From Robiginitomaculum sp. (GTDB taxonomy: Bacteria > Pseudomonadota > Alphaproteobacteria > Caulobacterales > Maricaulaceae), in the NCBI GenBank assembly GCA_002733385.1, contig NVVO01000002.1:51-7716 (forward strand): DNA of 7,666 bases, written 5' to 3'. This document shows positions 1-6,006 of the stretch, one piece after another. The stretch's first letter is position 1, and each line of letters starts with the position of its first letter. The notes under the pieces are model-generated. The model was not told the DNA's origin and did no database searches. It saw only the letters and a program-made list of their open reading frames with translations. A program made the position numbers and the translations under genes.

Positions 1-73
1 CGCCCTGCGGGACGCGCCTTGCCGGTGAACAGATATGACCCATCAAATTGAGTATGATTTAACACGGAACGCT

Positions 74-877
74 CTAGCCCAATAATTTTTGCAGGCGCGG
101 CATGAGATCATTGCTGGTGCACAGTAGATTGCAGCTGGCTTCCGGGTTGTTTTCGCCTGTGTCCAAATCTAGCGTCGTGCCGTTGGCCTCGCGCACGATA
201 ACCAATCCGGCGGCGATATCCCAAATATTGAGGCCGCGCTCCCAATATCCGTCAAAGCGGCCAGCCGCCAGCCAAGCCAAATCGAGCGCAGCCGAACCGT
301 TGCGGCGAACACCAGCTGTGACAGCCATGACCTTGTGAAGTTCGGTGACAAATTTCGCGTGACCGCGCTTGCCGTGCCACGGCATGCCGGTGGCAATTGT
401 ACATAAACCCAGGTCGGTCCTGGGCGGCATGCGTAAGCGTTTGTCCACACCCCGACTGTCCAGCAAAAACGCGCCTTTGCCAGTTTCGCCGTAAAACATT
501 TCGTCGCGCAGGACGTCATAAATCACACCTGCATGTAATTTTCCGTCGCGCTCAACCCCGATGGAAATAGCGAAATGCGGATTGCCGCGCATGAAATTTG
601 TTGTCCCGTCCAGGGGGTCAATGATGAAACAGTGGGTTTTATCGGAACCGCCAACCTCGCCGCGTTCTTCCATGAGATAACCGTAACCGGGCCTGTCGTG
701 GCGTAAGCTTTCGAAGATTTTTTCTTCGGACATTTTATCTGCCGCCGTGACAAAATCTGCCGGGCCTTTGCGCGACACTTGCAGGTTTTCAACTTCGCCA
801 AAATCTCGCGACAATGTCCGCGCACCTTTGCGCGCCGCCGCCATCATAACTTCAACAAGGGGGGATGCATTGGCCAT
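74..877 (-). CDS. suhB: Inositol monophosphatase family protein (SuhB-like)
   Basis: A 267-residue protein of the Mg2+-dependent inositol monophosphatase / SuhB family, which hydrolyses inositol phosphates and related sugar phosphates in the cytoplasm. The metal-binding signatures are all visible: the Glu pair in LMEERGE (E70-E71), the core DPLDGTTNF (residues 87-95, with metal-ligand Asp at 87 and 90), and the C-terminal WDIAAG (W219, D220). The segment KGPADFVTAAD (about 37-47) is the usual N-terminal motif. Length is normal for the family and no key residue is missing. Its ATG overlaps the efp stop codon by one base (TGATG), and only a weak GAG-type ribosome site precedes it, so translation is probably coupled to efp. 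In E. coli SuhB also acts in rRNA transcription complexes with NusA. Whether this protein does so cannot be told, and the true substrate is unknown. The family call is sure; the symbol is less so. Confidence 0.93.
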   Translation of the reverse strand: MANASPLVEVMMAAARKGARTLSRDFGEVENLQVSRKGPADFVTAADKMSEEKIFESLRHDRPGYGYLMEERGEVGGSDKTHCFIIDPLDGTTNFMRGNPHFAISIGVERDGKLHAGVIYDVLRDEMFYGETGKGAFLLDSRGVDKRLRMPPRTDLGLCTIATGMPWHGKRGHAKFVTELHKVMAVTAGVRRNGSAALDLAWLAAGRFDGYWERGLNIWDIAAGLVIVREANGTTLDLDTGENNPEASCNLLCTSNDLMPRLQKLLG

Positions 878-1440
878 CAGTCAGCTCGCTTTATGTAAGA
901 ACCATCTTCGGTCAGCACCAAGATACGTTCGCCGCTATTGACGAAAGGCGGCACTAATGTGCGCACCCCGTTTTCGAGAATGGCCGGTTTGTAGGAATTG
1001 GCCGCCGTCTGGCCTTTGACCACTGGCTCGGTTTCGGCAATCTCCAACACCACCTGATCCGGCAGGGAGACAGAAATAGGCTGGTCTTCGTGAAATTCCA
1101 ATTGTACTTCCATACCGTCGGTGAGAAATGCAGCTCGCTCGCCGATAAATTCCGACTGCAAATTGATTTGCTCATAATTTTCGGAATTCATAAACACCAG
1201 CATGTCACCTTCGGCGTACAAATAAGTATGGGTTTTTTGCTCCAGGCGAACTTTTTCTACGGTTTCGGAAGACCGAAAACGCTCATTGAGCTTGCGTCCG
1301 TCGATCAGGTTTTTCAGCTCGACCTGATTAAACGCCCCGCCCTTGCCCGGTTTGACCGCATTGGCTTTCACCGCTACCCAAAGACCGTTTTGGTGGCTGA
1401 TAATATTACCCGGTTTTATTTCATTGCCGTTGATTTTCAT
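877..1440 (-). CDS. efp: Translation elongation factor P
   Basis: Elongation factor P binds between the ribosomal P and E sites and relieves stalling at consecutive prolines. The protein is 187 residues from the preferred start, the normal family length. It begins MKINGNEIKPGN, the standard EF-P N-terminus. The KOW-like domain I carries the loop PGKGGAF, whose Lys (K33 from this start) matches the E. coli K34 that is modified by EpmA/EpmB. The middle OB domain and the C-terminal OB domain (ending in NSGERILVLTEDGSYIKRAD) follow. Two ATGs lie side by side at 1443 and 1440. I chose 1440 because AAGGAG (1446-1451) sits 5 bases from it but only 2 bases from 1443, and because homologues start at MKI. 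The lysine is followed by GGAF rather than the E. coli GQAF. The gene leads an apparent two-gene operon with the phosphatase downstream. The modifying enzymes are not in this window. Confidence 0.98.
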   Translation of the reverse strand: MKINGNEIKPGNIISHQNGLWVAVKANAVKPGKGGAFNQVELKNLIDGRKLNERFRSSETVEKVRLEQKTHTYLYAEGDMLVFMNSENYEQINLQSEFIGERAAFLTDGMEVQLEFHEDQPISVSLPDQVVLEIAETEPVVKGQTAANSYKPAILENGVRTLVPPFVNSGERILVLTEDGSYIKRAD

Positions 1441-1445
1441 CATGG

Positions 1446-1451
1446 CTCCTT
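1446..1451 (-). promoter_or_regulatory. Ribosome binding site of efp
   Basis: Reads AAGGAG on the minus strand, a strong Shine-Dalgarno sequence. It lies 2 bases from the first ATG (1443) and 5 bases from the second (1440), which favours the second as the true start. Confidence 0.75.
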
Positions 1452-1460
1452 CTTATTGCT

Positions 1461-1494
1461 GCGTAAACTTTGGTTGGTTGCGCGTAAGCTGTGG
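1461..1494. repeat. Imperfect 13-bp direct repeat upstream of efp
   Basis: GCGTAAACTTTGG (1461-1473) and GCGTAAGCTGTGG (1482-1494) differ at two positions and start 21 bases apart, about two helical turns. They lie within some 50 bases upstream of the efp start, in its leader or promoter. Such spacing fits a dimeric regulator site, but two copies of a short repeat can also arise by chance and no regulator is recognised. Confidence 0.35.
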
Positions 1495-1575
1495 CGGCTC
1501 TTAACAAACACCAGCACAAGGAGCAACCGGATAATACTTTAGCCTATAAACGCATATTCCGCTGACGGTTTGTGT

Positions 1576-1605
1576 TTGGCTAAAGGGTTGAATTTGTTCT
1601 ATAGA
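1576..1605 (+). promoter_or_regulatory. Possible promoter of the CMD / membrane-protein unit
   Basis: TTGGCT (1576-1581; 4 of 6 bases match TTGACA) is followed 18 bases later by TATAGA (1600-1605; 4 of 6 match TATAAT). Transcription would begin near 1612, about 20 bases before the preferred start codon at 1632. The match is weak, and alphaproteobacterial promoters are hard to call by eye. Confidence 0.3.
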
Positions 1606-1622
1606 TGAATAAATTTAATGTT

Positions 1623-1626
1623 GGAG
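1623..1626 (+). promoter_or_regulatory. Ribosome binding site deciding the CMD gene start
   Basis: GGAG lies 5 bases before the ATG at 1632. The earlier in-frame ATG at 1605 has no purine-rich site in front of it (TTGTTCTATAG), so 1632 is preferred. Confidence 0.65.
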
Positions 1627-1631
1627 ACCCC

Positions 1632-2192
1632 ATGTCCTTATTCCCCAGCCTTGGCGACAAGCCGCATTTAGGCGCCGTATTTCAAGCATTTCCGGATGCG
1701 GTCAAACCTTTGTTAGCCTATCATGATGTATTGCTGCGCGGCGACAGCCCCTTGAGCATTGCCGAGCGCGAAATAATCGCCACCTATGTATCCGGGCTGA
1801 ACGCTTGCACATTTTGTTTTGGCGCCCATAAAATATACGCGAAAGTCTTTGGGGTCGAGGAGGGTTTAATAGACGCCATGATGGACAATATAGACACCGC
1901 GCCCCTGCCCGCTAAGTTGAAACCATTGCTTGTCTATGTCAAAAAACTGACGGTTTTGCCAGCCCGCATAAAAGACGCGGATGCCAAGGCTGTCTACGAC
2001 GTCGGGTGGAGTGAACGGGCCTTGTATGACGCCGTGCAAATATGTGCGCTGTTCAATTTCATGAACCGGATTATCGAAGGTACGGGTGTGACATTTGACT
2101 ATGCGCACACCCCGCCAACCGATGCGGAAATGAACGCACGCCGTACCCGCTCATATATGGACTTTGGCCGCGAACTGGGCATTATAGATTAA
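1632..2192 (+). CDS. Carboxymuconolactone decarboxylase / AhpD-like peroxidase-related protein
   Basis: A 186-residue protein (195 from the upstream ATG at 1605) of the carboxymuconolactone decarboxylase fold, in the branch annotated as peroxidase-related. The hallmark is a helical segment with Glu in AERE (about E45), then CTFC (C59 and C62) and GAH (H66). This is the E...CxxCxxxH arrangement of AhpD, where the two cysteines form a redox disulfide that acts as an alkylhydroperoxidase or thiol reductant. The family usually has two helical halves, and the C-terminal half here ends in a conserved-looking MNRIIEGTG segment. It is probably cytoplasmic; no signal peptide is seen. A membrane-protein gene follows after 14 bases, so the two are likely co-expressed. 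No ahpC or other peroxiredoxin is nearby, and the substrate is unknown. The family call rests on the CxxC motif and overall look; a specific decarboxylase role is unlikely because of the redox cysteines. Confidence 0.88.
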   Translation: MSLFPSLGDKPHLGAVFQAFPDAVKPLLAYHDVLLRGDSPLSIAEREIIATYVSGLNACTFCFGAHKIYAKVFGVEEGLIDAMMDNIDTAPLPAKLKPLLVYVKKLTVLPARIKDADAKAVYDVGWSERALYDAVQICALFNFMNRIIEGTGVTFDYAHTPPTDAEMNARRTRSYMDFGRELGIID

Positions 2193-2194
2193 AC

Positions 2195-2201
2195 AGGGAG
2201 G
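2195..2201 (+). promoter_or_regulatory. Ribosome binding site of the small membrane-protein gene
   Basis: AGGGAGG, a strong Shine-Dalgarno sequence, lies 5 bases before the ATG at 2207 and just after the upstream gene's stop. It supports the start and independent re-initiation within a shared transcript. Confidence 0.75.
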
Positions 2202-2206
2202 CGTAT

Positions 2207-2602
2207 ATGATCGAGCTGATCACTAATTTTTCGGCGGACGTAAAAGCCGGGCCGATATGGGTATATTATTGGGTTAATTTTATGGGGCTGATGTTTGTGT
2301 TGTCCATTGCCTTTGCTTTCAAGCGAGTTGAAGCCCGCTGGATTGCTCTGGCTACGCTCTTAGCGGCCCCGATTATCATGTTCTGGCTTTACCATAAATT
2401 TGGCTATGAGCGAGTTTTGGGATGGGGGCATATTATTGCCTGGCCACCCGTTTTGATATATTTATGGAAACGCAAAACCACATGGCGGGTTAAAGGCACA
2501 CTAGCCGGTAAATGGATTGCGCTTACGGTCACAGTTATGCTGATCTCGCTGGCATTTGATGTAACGGACGTTGTTCGTTACGCCCTTGGCCATCCTATGT
2601 AA
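2207..2602 (+). CDS. Small four-helix membrane protein, unknown function
   Basis: I do not recognise this 131-residue protein by name. It is strongly hydrophobic, with four likely membrane helices near residues 19-38, 45-62, 73-87 and 103-123, which puts both ends on the same side. Short charged loops separate them: FKRVEAR between helices 1 and 2, HKFGYER between 2 and 3, and a basic loop WKRKTTWRVKG (about 87-97) between 3 and 4. The first and last of these basic loops argue for an unusual or tight topology and should be read with care. Many tryptophans and tyrosines lie near the presumed membrane edges. No catalytic or metal-binding motif stands out. It has a strong ribosome site and follows the AhpD-like gene by 14 bases, so it is a real gene, probably functionally linked to it. 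It ends three bases from the convergent tadC stop, leaving no room for a separate terminator. Confidence 0.85.
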   Translation: MIELITNFSADVKAGPIWVYYWVNFMGLMFVLSIAFAFKRVEARWIALATLLAAPIIMFWLYHKFGYERVLGWGHIIAWPPVLIYLWKRKTTWRVKGTLAGKWIALTVTVMLISLAFDVTDVVRYALGHPM

Positions 2603-2605
2603 CAA

Positions 2606-3568
2606 TTAACCTAGGTTCGCGGCCATACGCATACCGGCGGGTGTTAAAATCACGATAAACAACACGGGCAAGAAAAATACAATCATTGGCACGGTGAGTT
2701 TCGCCGGCAATGCGGCCGCTTTTTTCTCGGCCGCCAACACCCGCATTTGCCGGTTTTCGTCCGCCATTATCCGCAATGTACTGCCGAGGGGCGTACCGTA
2801 GCGTTCTGATTGAATGAGCGCCGTAGACACGGCACGAATACCAGCATGGTTATTGCGCCGGCCGAAATTTTCATAGGCCTGTCGGCGGCTTTGTAAATAG
2901 GACAATTCGGCCGTTGTCATAGAAAACTCTTCCGCAAGTTCCATTGAGTTTTCCGCCATTTCTTTGGAGACCTTGCCAAATGCCATTTCGATCGACATGC
3001 CTGATTCCACGCAAATAAGCAACAAATCCAACGCGTCTGGAAATACCGGCGCTATAGCCGCCATGCGTTTGTTGGCCTTGTTTTTGATATAAATCCCTGG
3101 TGCATAATAGCCAAACAACATCAACGCAAAGGCCGCCAGCAAAGATTGCATGGTCCGCCATTCCATAGGATTAAGCAATACAAAGTACAACAACCCAAAG
3201 ATCAACAAAACAATAGGCATGACCAAGCGGAATAAATAAAACATATAGACGGGTCTTTGCCCGCGCAATCCGGCCTGGTTTAGCTTGTCTTTCAAGTCCG
3301 CCGCCGCCATCAGTTTTTCCAATGATAGATCATCAACCAAATTCTTGACAAACCCCTTGGATTCGGAACGTAAACCTTGTGTGTCGCTAAGCTGCTCCAT
3401 ACGGGTTTTGCGCAATTTTTCTCGTTCGTTGGAAACGGCACCCATGCGTTTCTTCAATTGGTTTCCTTCCAGTAATGGTGCGAGCAGAGAATACAGGGTC
3501 ACAATACTGGCCAATATGACCAGCAGGATCAAGGTCGTCTTAAACAGTTCTATGGATCCAGCCGTCAT
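2606..3568 (-). CDS. tadC: Tad pilus inner-membrane platform protein TadC
   Basis: A 320-residue T2SSF-family protein, the second of the two platform proteins of Tad/Flp (type IVc) pilus machines. With TadB it forms the inner-membrane base on which the TadA/CpaF ATPase drives pilin assembly. Likely membrane helices lie near residues 11-30, 110-131, 140-160 and 292-312. The cytoplasmic T2SSF domain between them (about 170-290) contains FPDALDLLLICVESGMS and a downstream TALIQSERYGTPLGSTLR segment, both typical of TadC. The N-terminal helix is followed by a charged, probably cytoplasmic stretch (about 35-105). The gene starts 9 bases after the tadB stop, with AAGGA (3575-3579) overlapping that stop codon as ribosome site. 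It is the last gene of the Tad run here; no tadD follows on this strand. Known as cpaH in some Caulobacter annotations. Confidence 0.94.
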   Translation of the reverse strand: MTAGSIELFKTTLILLVILASIVTLYSLLAPLLEGNQLKKRMGAVSNEREKLRKTRMEQLSDTQGLRSESKGFVKNLVDDLSLEKLMAAADLKDKLNQAGLRGQRPVYMFYLFRLVMPIVLLIFGLLYFVLLNPMEWRTMQSLLAAFALMLFGYYAPGIYIKNKANKRMAAIAPVFPDALDLLLICVESGMSIEMAFGKVSKEMAENSMELAEEFSMTTAELSYLQSRRQAYENFGRRNNHAGIRAVSTALIQSERYGTPLGSTLRIMADENRQMRVLAAEKKAAALPAKLTVPMIVFFLPVLFIVILTPAGMRMAANLG

Positions 3569-3574
3569 ACAATA

Positions 3575-3579
3575 TCCTT
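3575..3579 (-). promoter_or_regulatory. Ribosome binding site of tadC
   Basis: AAGGA on the minus strand, overlapping the TAA stop of tadB and lying 6 bases before the tadC ATG. This placement suggests ribosomes finishing tadB re-initiate on tadC. Confidence 0.65.
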
Positions 3580-4564
3580 AAACCTTGAAATTGATCATTT
3601 TGCGCATAACCAGAATACCAACAACCATCATGCCAGCACTGATCATTAAATTCCTGTGCCCGGTTTCCGTATAATATAATTCGTACATATAATCCGGCGA
3701 AACAATGCTTACCATGGTCATAACACCGGGGGGTAATACGCCAATAATCATGGCTGACACCTTGGCTTCGGCGGACAAAGCTTTGATTTTTTCGCGCAAA
3801 AGTTTGCGGCCACGCAAAACTTTGGACAGATTATCCAGGCTTTCACCGAGATTACCACCTGTAGATTTTTGAATAGATAACACCGTACCAAAGAAATTTA
3901 CCTCTGCCAACGGTATGCGGTCATACATGCGCTCGATACAAAGTTCTAACGGTACACCGACGCTTTCTGCCTCGACCAAACGTCTAAATTCTGTACGTAC
4001 TGGCTCCGCGCTTTCATGAGCGATCATGCGCAAACAATCCCCCAAGGGCAGTCCGGTTCGCACACCACGAACAATAATATCCATGGCATCTGCAAAATGG
4101 GCCGTGAATTTTTTTTGCCGTCTGTTGAGCAGAAAATTCAACACAAATCTGGGCAATCCAAAGCCTGTAACAAAGCCAATGCCCATTGAAATCACCGGAC
4201 TTAAACCGAGGAAAATTGGTATGCCGGCACTGACCACGCCAATAATCATCGACATGGTTGTAAAAGTCTTTGCGTCCATTTTTACATCCGCCTGGACCAG
4301 TTTTGCGGCTAGGGATTTACGTTTCTTTGATTTTGATTTTTGGTCTTTTTCAAGGTCTGCCAATGACGATTCGATGATTTTACGACGATTACCACTTTCG
4401 TCCACTTTCATGAATGCAAAGACGGATTTACGCTCTTTGCTTTGTGGTGTCTGGATTTGTTCCACGCGTTTTTTGGGTGAACCACCACCCGAATCCAGGA
4501 TCAAATATCCTACCACCATAATTGCCAGTGCGCCCATCGCCGCCATTATTGTCATCGGTTCCAT
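3578..4564 (-). CDS. tadB: Tad pilus inner-membrane platform protein TadB
   Basis: A 328-residue T2SSF-family protein, partner of TadC in the inner-membrane platform of the Tad/Flp pilus. Predicted helices lie near residues 5-23, 103-121, 123-143, 268-288 and 305-322. Between the first and second is a very basic cytoplasmic loop (about 60-100, rich in Lys/Arg). The T2SSF domain spans about 150-285 and shows ADAMDIIVRGVRTGLPLG and a following STGGNLGESLDNLSKVLRGR segment, both characteristic of TadB. The PPG at 278-280 lies in the fourth helix region. The ATG overlaps the cpaF stop by one base (TAATG), and GGGAG (4572-4576) inside cpaF is the ribosome site, so the two are translationally coupled. 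It equals cpaG in some Caulobacter annotations. Length and motifs are normal. Confidence 0.95.
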   Translation of the reverse strand: MEPMTIMAAMGALAIMVVGYLILDSGGGSPKKRVEQIQTPQSKERKSVFAFMKVDESGNRRKIIESSLADLEKDQKSKSKKRKSLAAKLVQADVKMDAKTFTTMSMIIGVVSAGIPIFLGLSPVISMGIGFVTGFGLPRFVLNFLLNRRQKKFTAHFADAMDIIVRGVRTGLPLGDCLRMIAHESAEPVRTEFRRLVEAESVGVPLELCIERMYDRIPLAEVNFFGTVLSIQKSTGGNLGESLDNLSKVLRGRKLLREKIKALSAEAKVSAMIIGVLPPGVMTMVSIVSPDYMYELYYTETGHRNLMISAGMMVVGILVMRKMINFKV

Positions 4565-6000
4565 TAACTCTCTCCCGCTTCATCAAGGGCTTCAGCCAAT
4601 TCTTTTTCCAGATTAAAATATCTTGCACGTTCCCAAAATGCCGGGCGGGCAATCCCGGTAGACTTATGCGCGCCAATAATTTTACCCTGTGCATCTTCAC
4701 CGTCCATCTCATATAAAAGAAGATCCTGGGTGACAATTACATCACCCTCCATACCCAAGACCTCGGTGATATGGGTGATCTTGCGTGTGCCGTCGCGCAA
4801 ACGTGTGGCCTGAATAACCACATCAATTGAGCCGACAATCATTTCGCGAATAGTCCGCGTAGGTAAGGAAAAACCGCCCATGGTAATCATGCTTTCAAGC
4901 CGCGATAAACCCTCACGCGGCGAGTTGGCATGCAGGGTTCCCATGGAGCCGTCATGGCCCGTATTCATGGCTTGCAGAAGGTCAAAAGCTTCCGGGCCAC
5001 GCACCTCGCCGACAATAATCCGTTCTGGACGCATGCGTAGACAGTTTTTGACCAAATCTGACATGGTGATTTTGCCCTTGCCTTCCAAATTTGGCGGCCG
5101 GGTTTCCAGCCGCACCACATGGGGTTGTTGCAATTGCAACTCGGCAGCATCTTCACAGGTGATAATCCGTTCATCAGGGTGGATAAATGCCGTCAAGCAA
5201 TTCAGCAATGTGGTTTTACCCGAGCCCGTACCGCCAGATATAAGGATATTGCACTGGCACGCCCCAATGATTTGCAAGACTTTTGCGCCGGCAGGTGAAA
5301 TTGATCCAAAATCAACCAAATTTGCCAAGGTGAGCTTGTCTTTCTTAAATTTCCGGATTGTCAATGTTGGCCCATCAATGGCTAAGGGCGGCGCGATTAC
5401 ATTTACCCTTGAGCCGTCCAAAAGCCGCGCATCACAAATCGGCGAACTTTCATCAACCCGGCGGCCAACCTGGGAGACTATGCGTTGGCAGATATTCATC
5501 AATTGCTGGTTATCGCGAAACCGGATATTGGTTTTTTCCATACGTCCATCGGTTTCGATAAACACATGTCGCGCACCATTGACCATTATATCAGCGATAT
5601 CGTCGCGCATCAATAATGGTTCTAACGGCCCGTAGCCAAGAATATCATCACAAATCTCGCCGATGAGCTGATTTTGCTCATTGACCGACAAGCGCACATT
5701 TCGGATCGCAATAATTTCGTCGACAATCGTCCGAATTTCAGCCCGGGCGGCCTTGGGCTCCATGCCCGCCAGAGCCGAAACATCTATTGTTTCAAAAAGT
5801 GCGTTAAAAATTGTTGCCTTGGTTTCGTAATAGGCGTCCGAAGTCTCGCCGCTTCTCTCCGGTTTTACCTCTGGTGTATTTGGTGCGATATTGGCTGGCT
5901 CCATGCCCGTTTCAGGTTCAGATACATGTGCTGTTGCACTCTCTACCGCTGGTGCTACTGCCGTACGCGGCGCGCTTCCACTTGCTCGTTTTCCAAACAT
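4564..6000 (-). CDS. cpaF: Tad pilus assembly ATPase CpaF/TadA
   Basis: A 478-residue secretion ATPase of the GspE/VirB11 superfamily that powers Flp pilus assembly (and, in Caulobacter, retraction) from the cytoplasmic face of the platform. Order of parts: an Ala/Pro/Glu-rich variable leader (about 1-55); a helical N-terminal domain (about 56-215) including GYGPLEPLL and the MVNG segment; then the RecA-like core. Walker A is GGTGSGKTT (256-264, K262), the Asp box TCEDAAELQL (281-290), Walker B IIVGEVRGPEA (328-338, E332), and the His box GHDGSMGTLHANS (348-360, H349 and H357). All catalytic residues are intact. It starts 6 bases after the cpaE stop, with only a modest AGGG in front, and its stop overlaps the tadB ATG. 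The start gives MFGKR, as in many alphaproteobacterial CpaF proteins. Confidence 0.97.
   Translation of the reverse strand: MFGKRASGSAPRTAVAPAVESATAHVSEPETGMEPANIAPNTPEVKPERSGETSDAYYETKATIFNALFETIDVSALAGMEPKAARAEIRTIVDEIIAIRNVRLSVNEQNQLIGEICDDILGYGPLEPLLMRDDIADIMVNGARHVFIETDGRMEKTNIRFRDNQQLMNICQRIVSQVGRRVDESSPICDARLLDGSRVNVIAPPLAIDGPTLTIRKFKKDKLTLANLVDFGSISPAGAKVLQIIGACQCNILISGGTGSGKTTLLNCLTAFIHPDERIITCEDAAELQLQQPHVVRLETRPPNLEGKGKITMSDLVKNCLRMRPERIIVGEVRGPEAFDLLQAMNTGHDGSMGTLHANSPREGLSRLESMITMGGFSLPTRTIREMIVGSIDVVIQATRLRDGTRKITHITEVLGMEGDVIVTQDLLLYEMDGEDAQGKIIGAHKSTGIARPAFWERARYFNLEKELAEALDEAGES
4572..4576 (-). promoter_or_regulatory. Ribosome binding site of tadB, inside cpaF
   Basis: GGGAG on the minus strand, within the last codons of cpaF and 7 bases before the tadB ATG. 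Together with the one-base stop/start overlap it supports coupled translation. Confidence 0.6.
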
Positions 6001-6006
6001 ATTACC

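Larger units (their letters stand above)
1444..1631. other. Divergent intergenic region, efp / CMD gene
   Basis: About 190 bases between two outward-reading units; it must hold both promoters. Towards efp, a TATTAT hexamer (1531-1536, minus strand) resembles a -10 box, but no acceptable -35 lies at the right distance, so the efp promoter is unassigned. Towards the CMD gene, TTGGCT and TATAGA are a weak candidate pair, listed separately. An imperfect 13-base direct repeat sits close to efp, also listed separately. No hairpin terminator, tRNA or small open frame stands out. Confidence 0.6.

Noticed and set aside
3..11. CCC-TGC-GGG inverted repeat as a terminator after suhB
   Set aside because: Stem of three base pairs and no following T-run in either direction; too small to be an intrinsic terminator.
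1090..1542. 150-codon plus-strand frame running through efp into the intergenic region
   Set aside because: Antisense to efp for most of its length and no protein family recognised; the real genes on either side fully account for the region.
4026..4616. 196-codon open frame on the plus strand opposite tadB
   Set aside because: Antisense to an intact tadB, with no own ribosome site or domain seen; also spans the cpaF/tadB junction, as a chance frame would.
4880..5635. 251-codon open frame on the plus strand opposite cpaF
   Set aside because: It lies wholly antisense to a complete, motif-rich ATPase gene, its translation shows no recognisable domain, and it is explained as a shadow of the coding strand.
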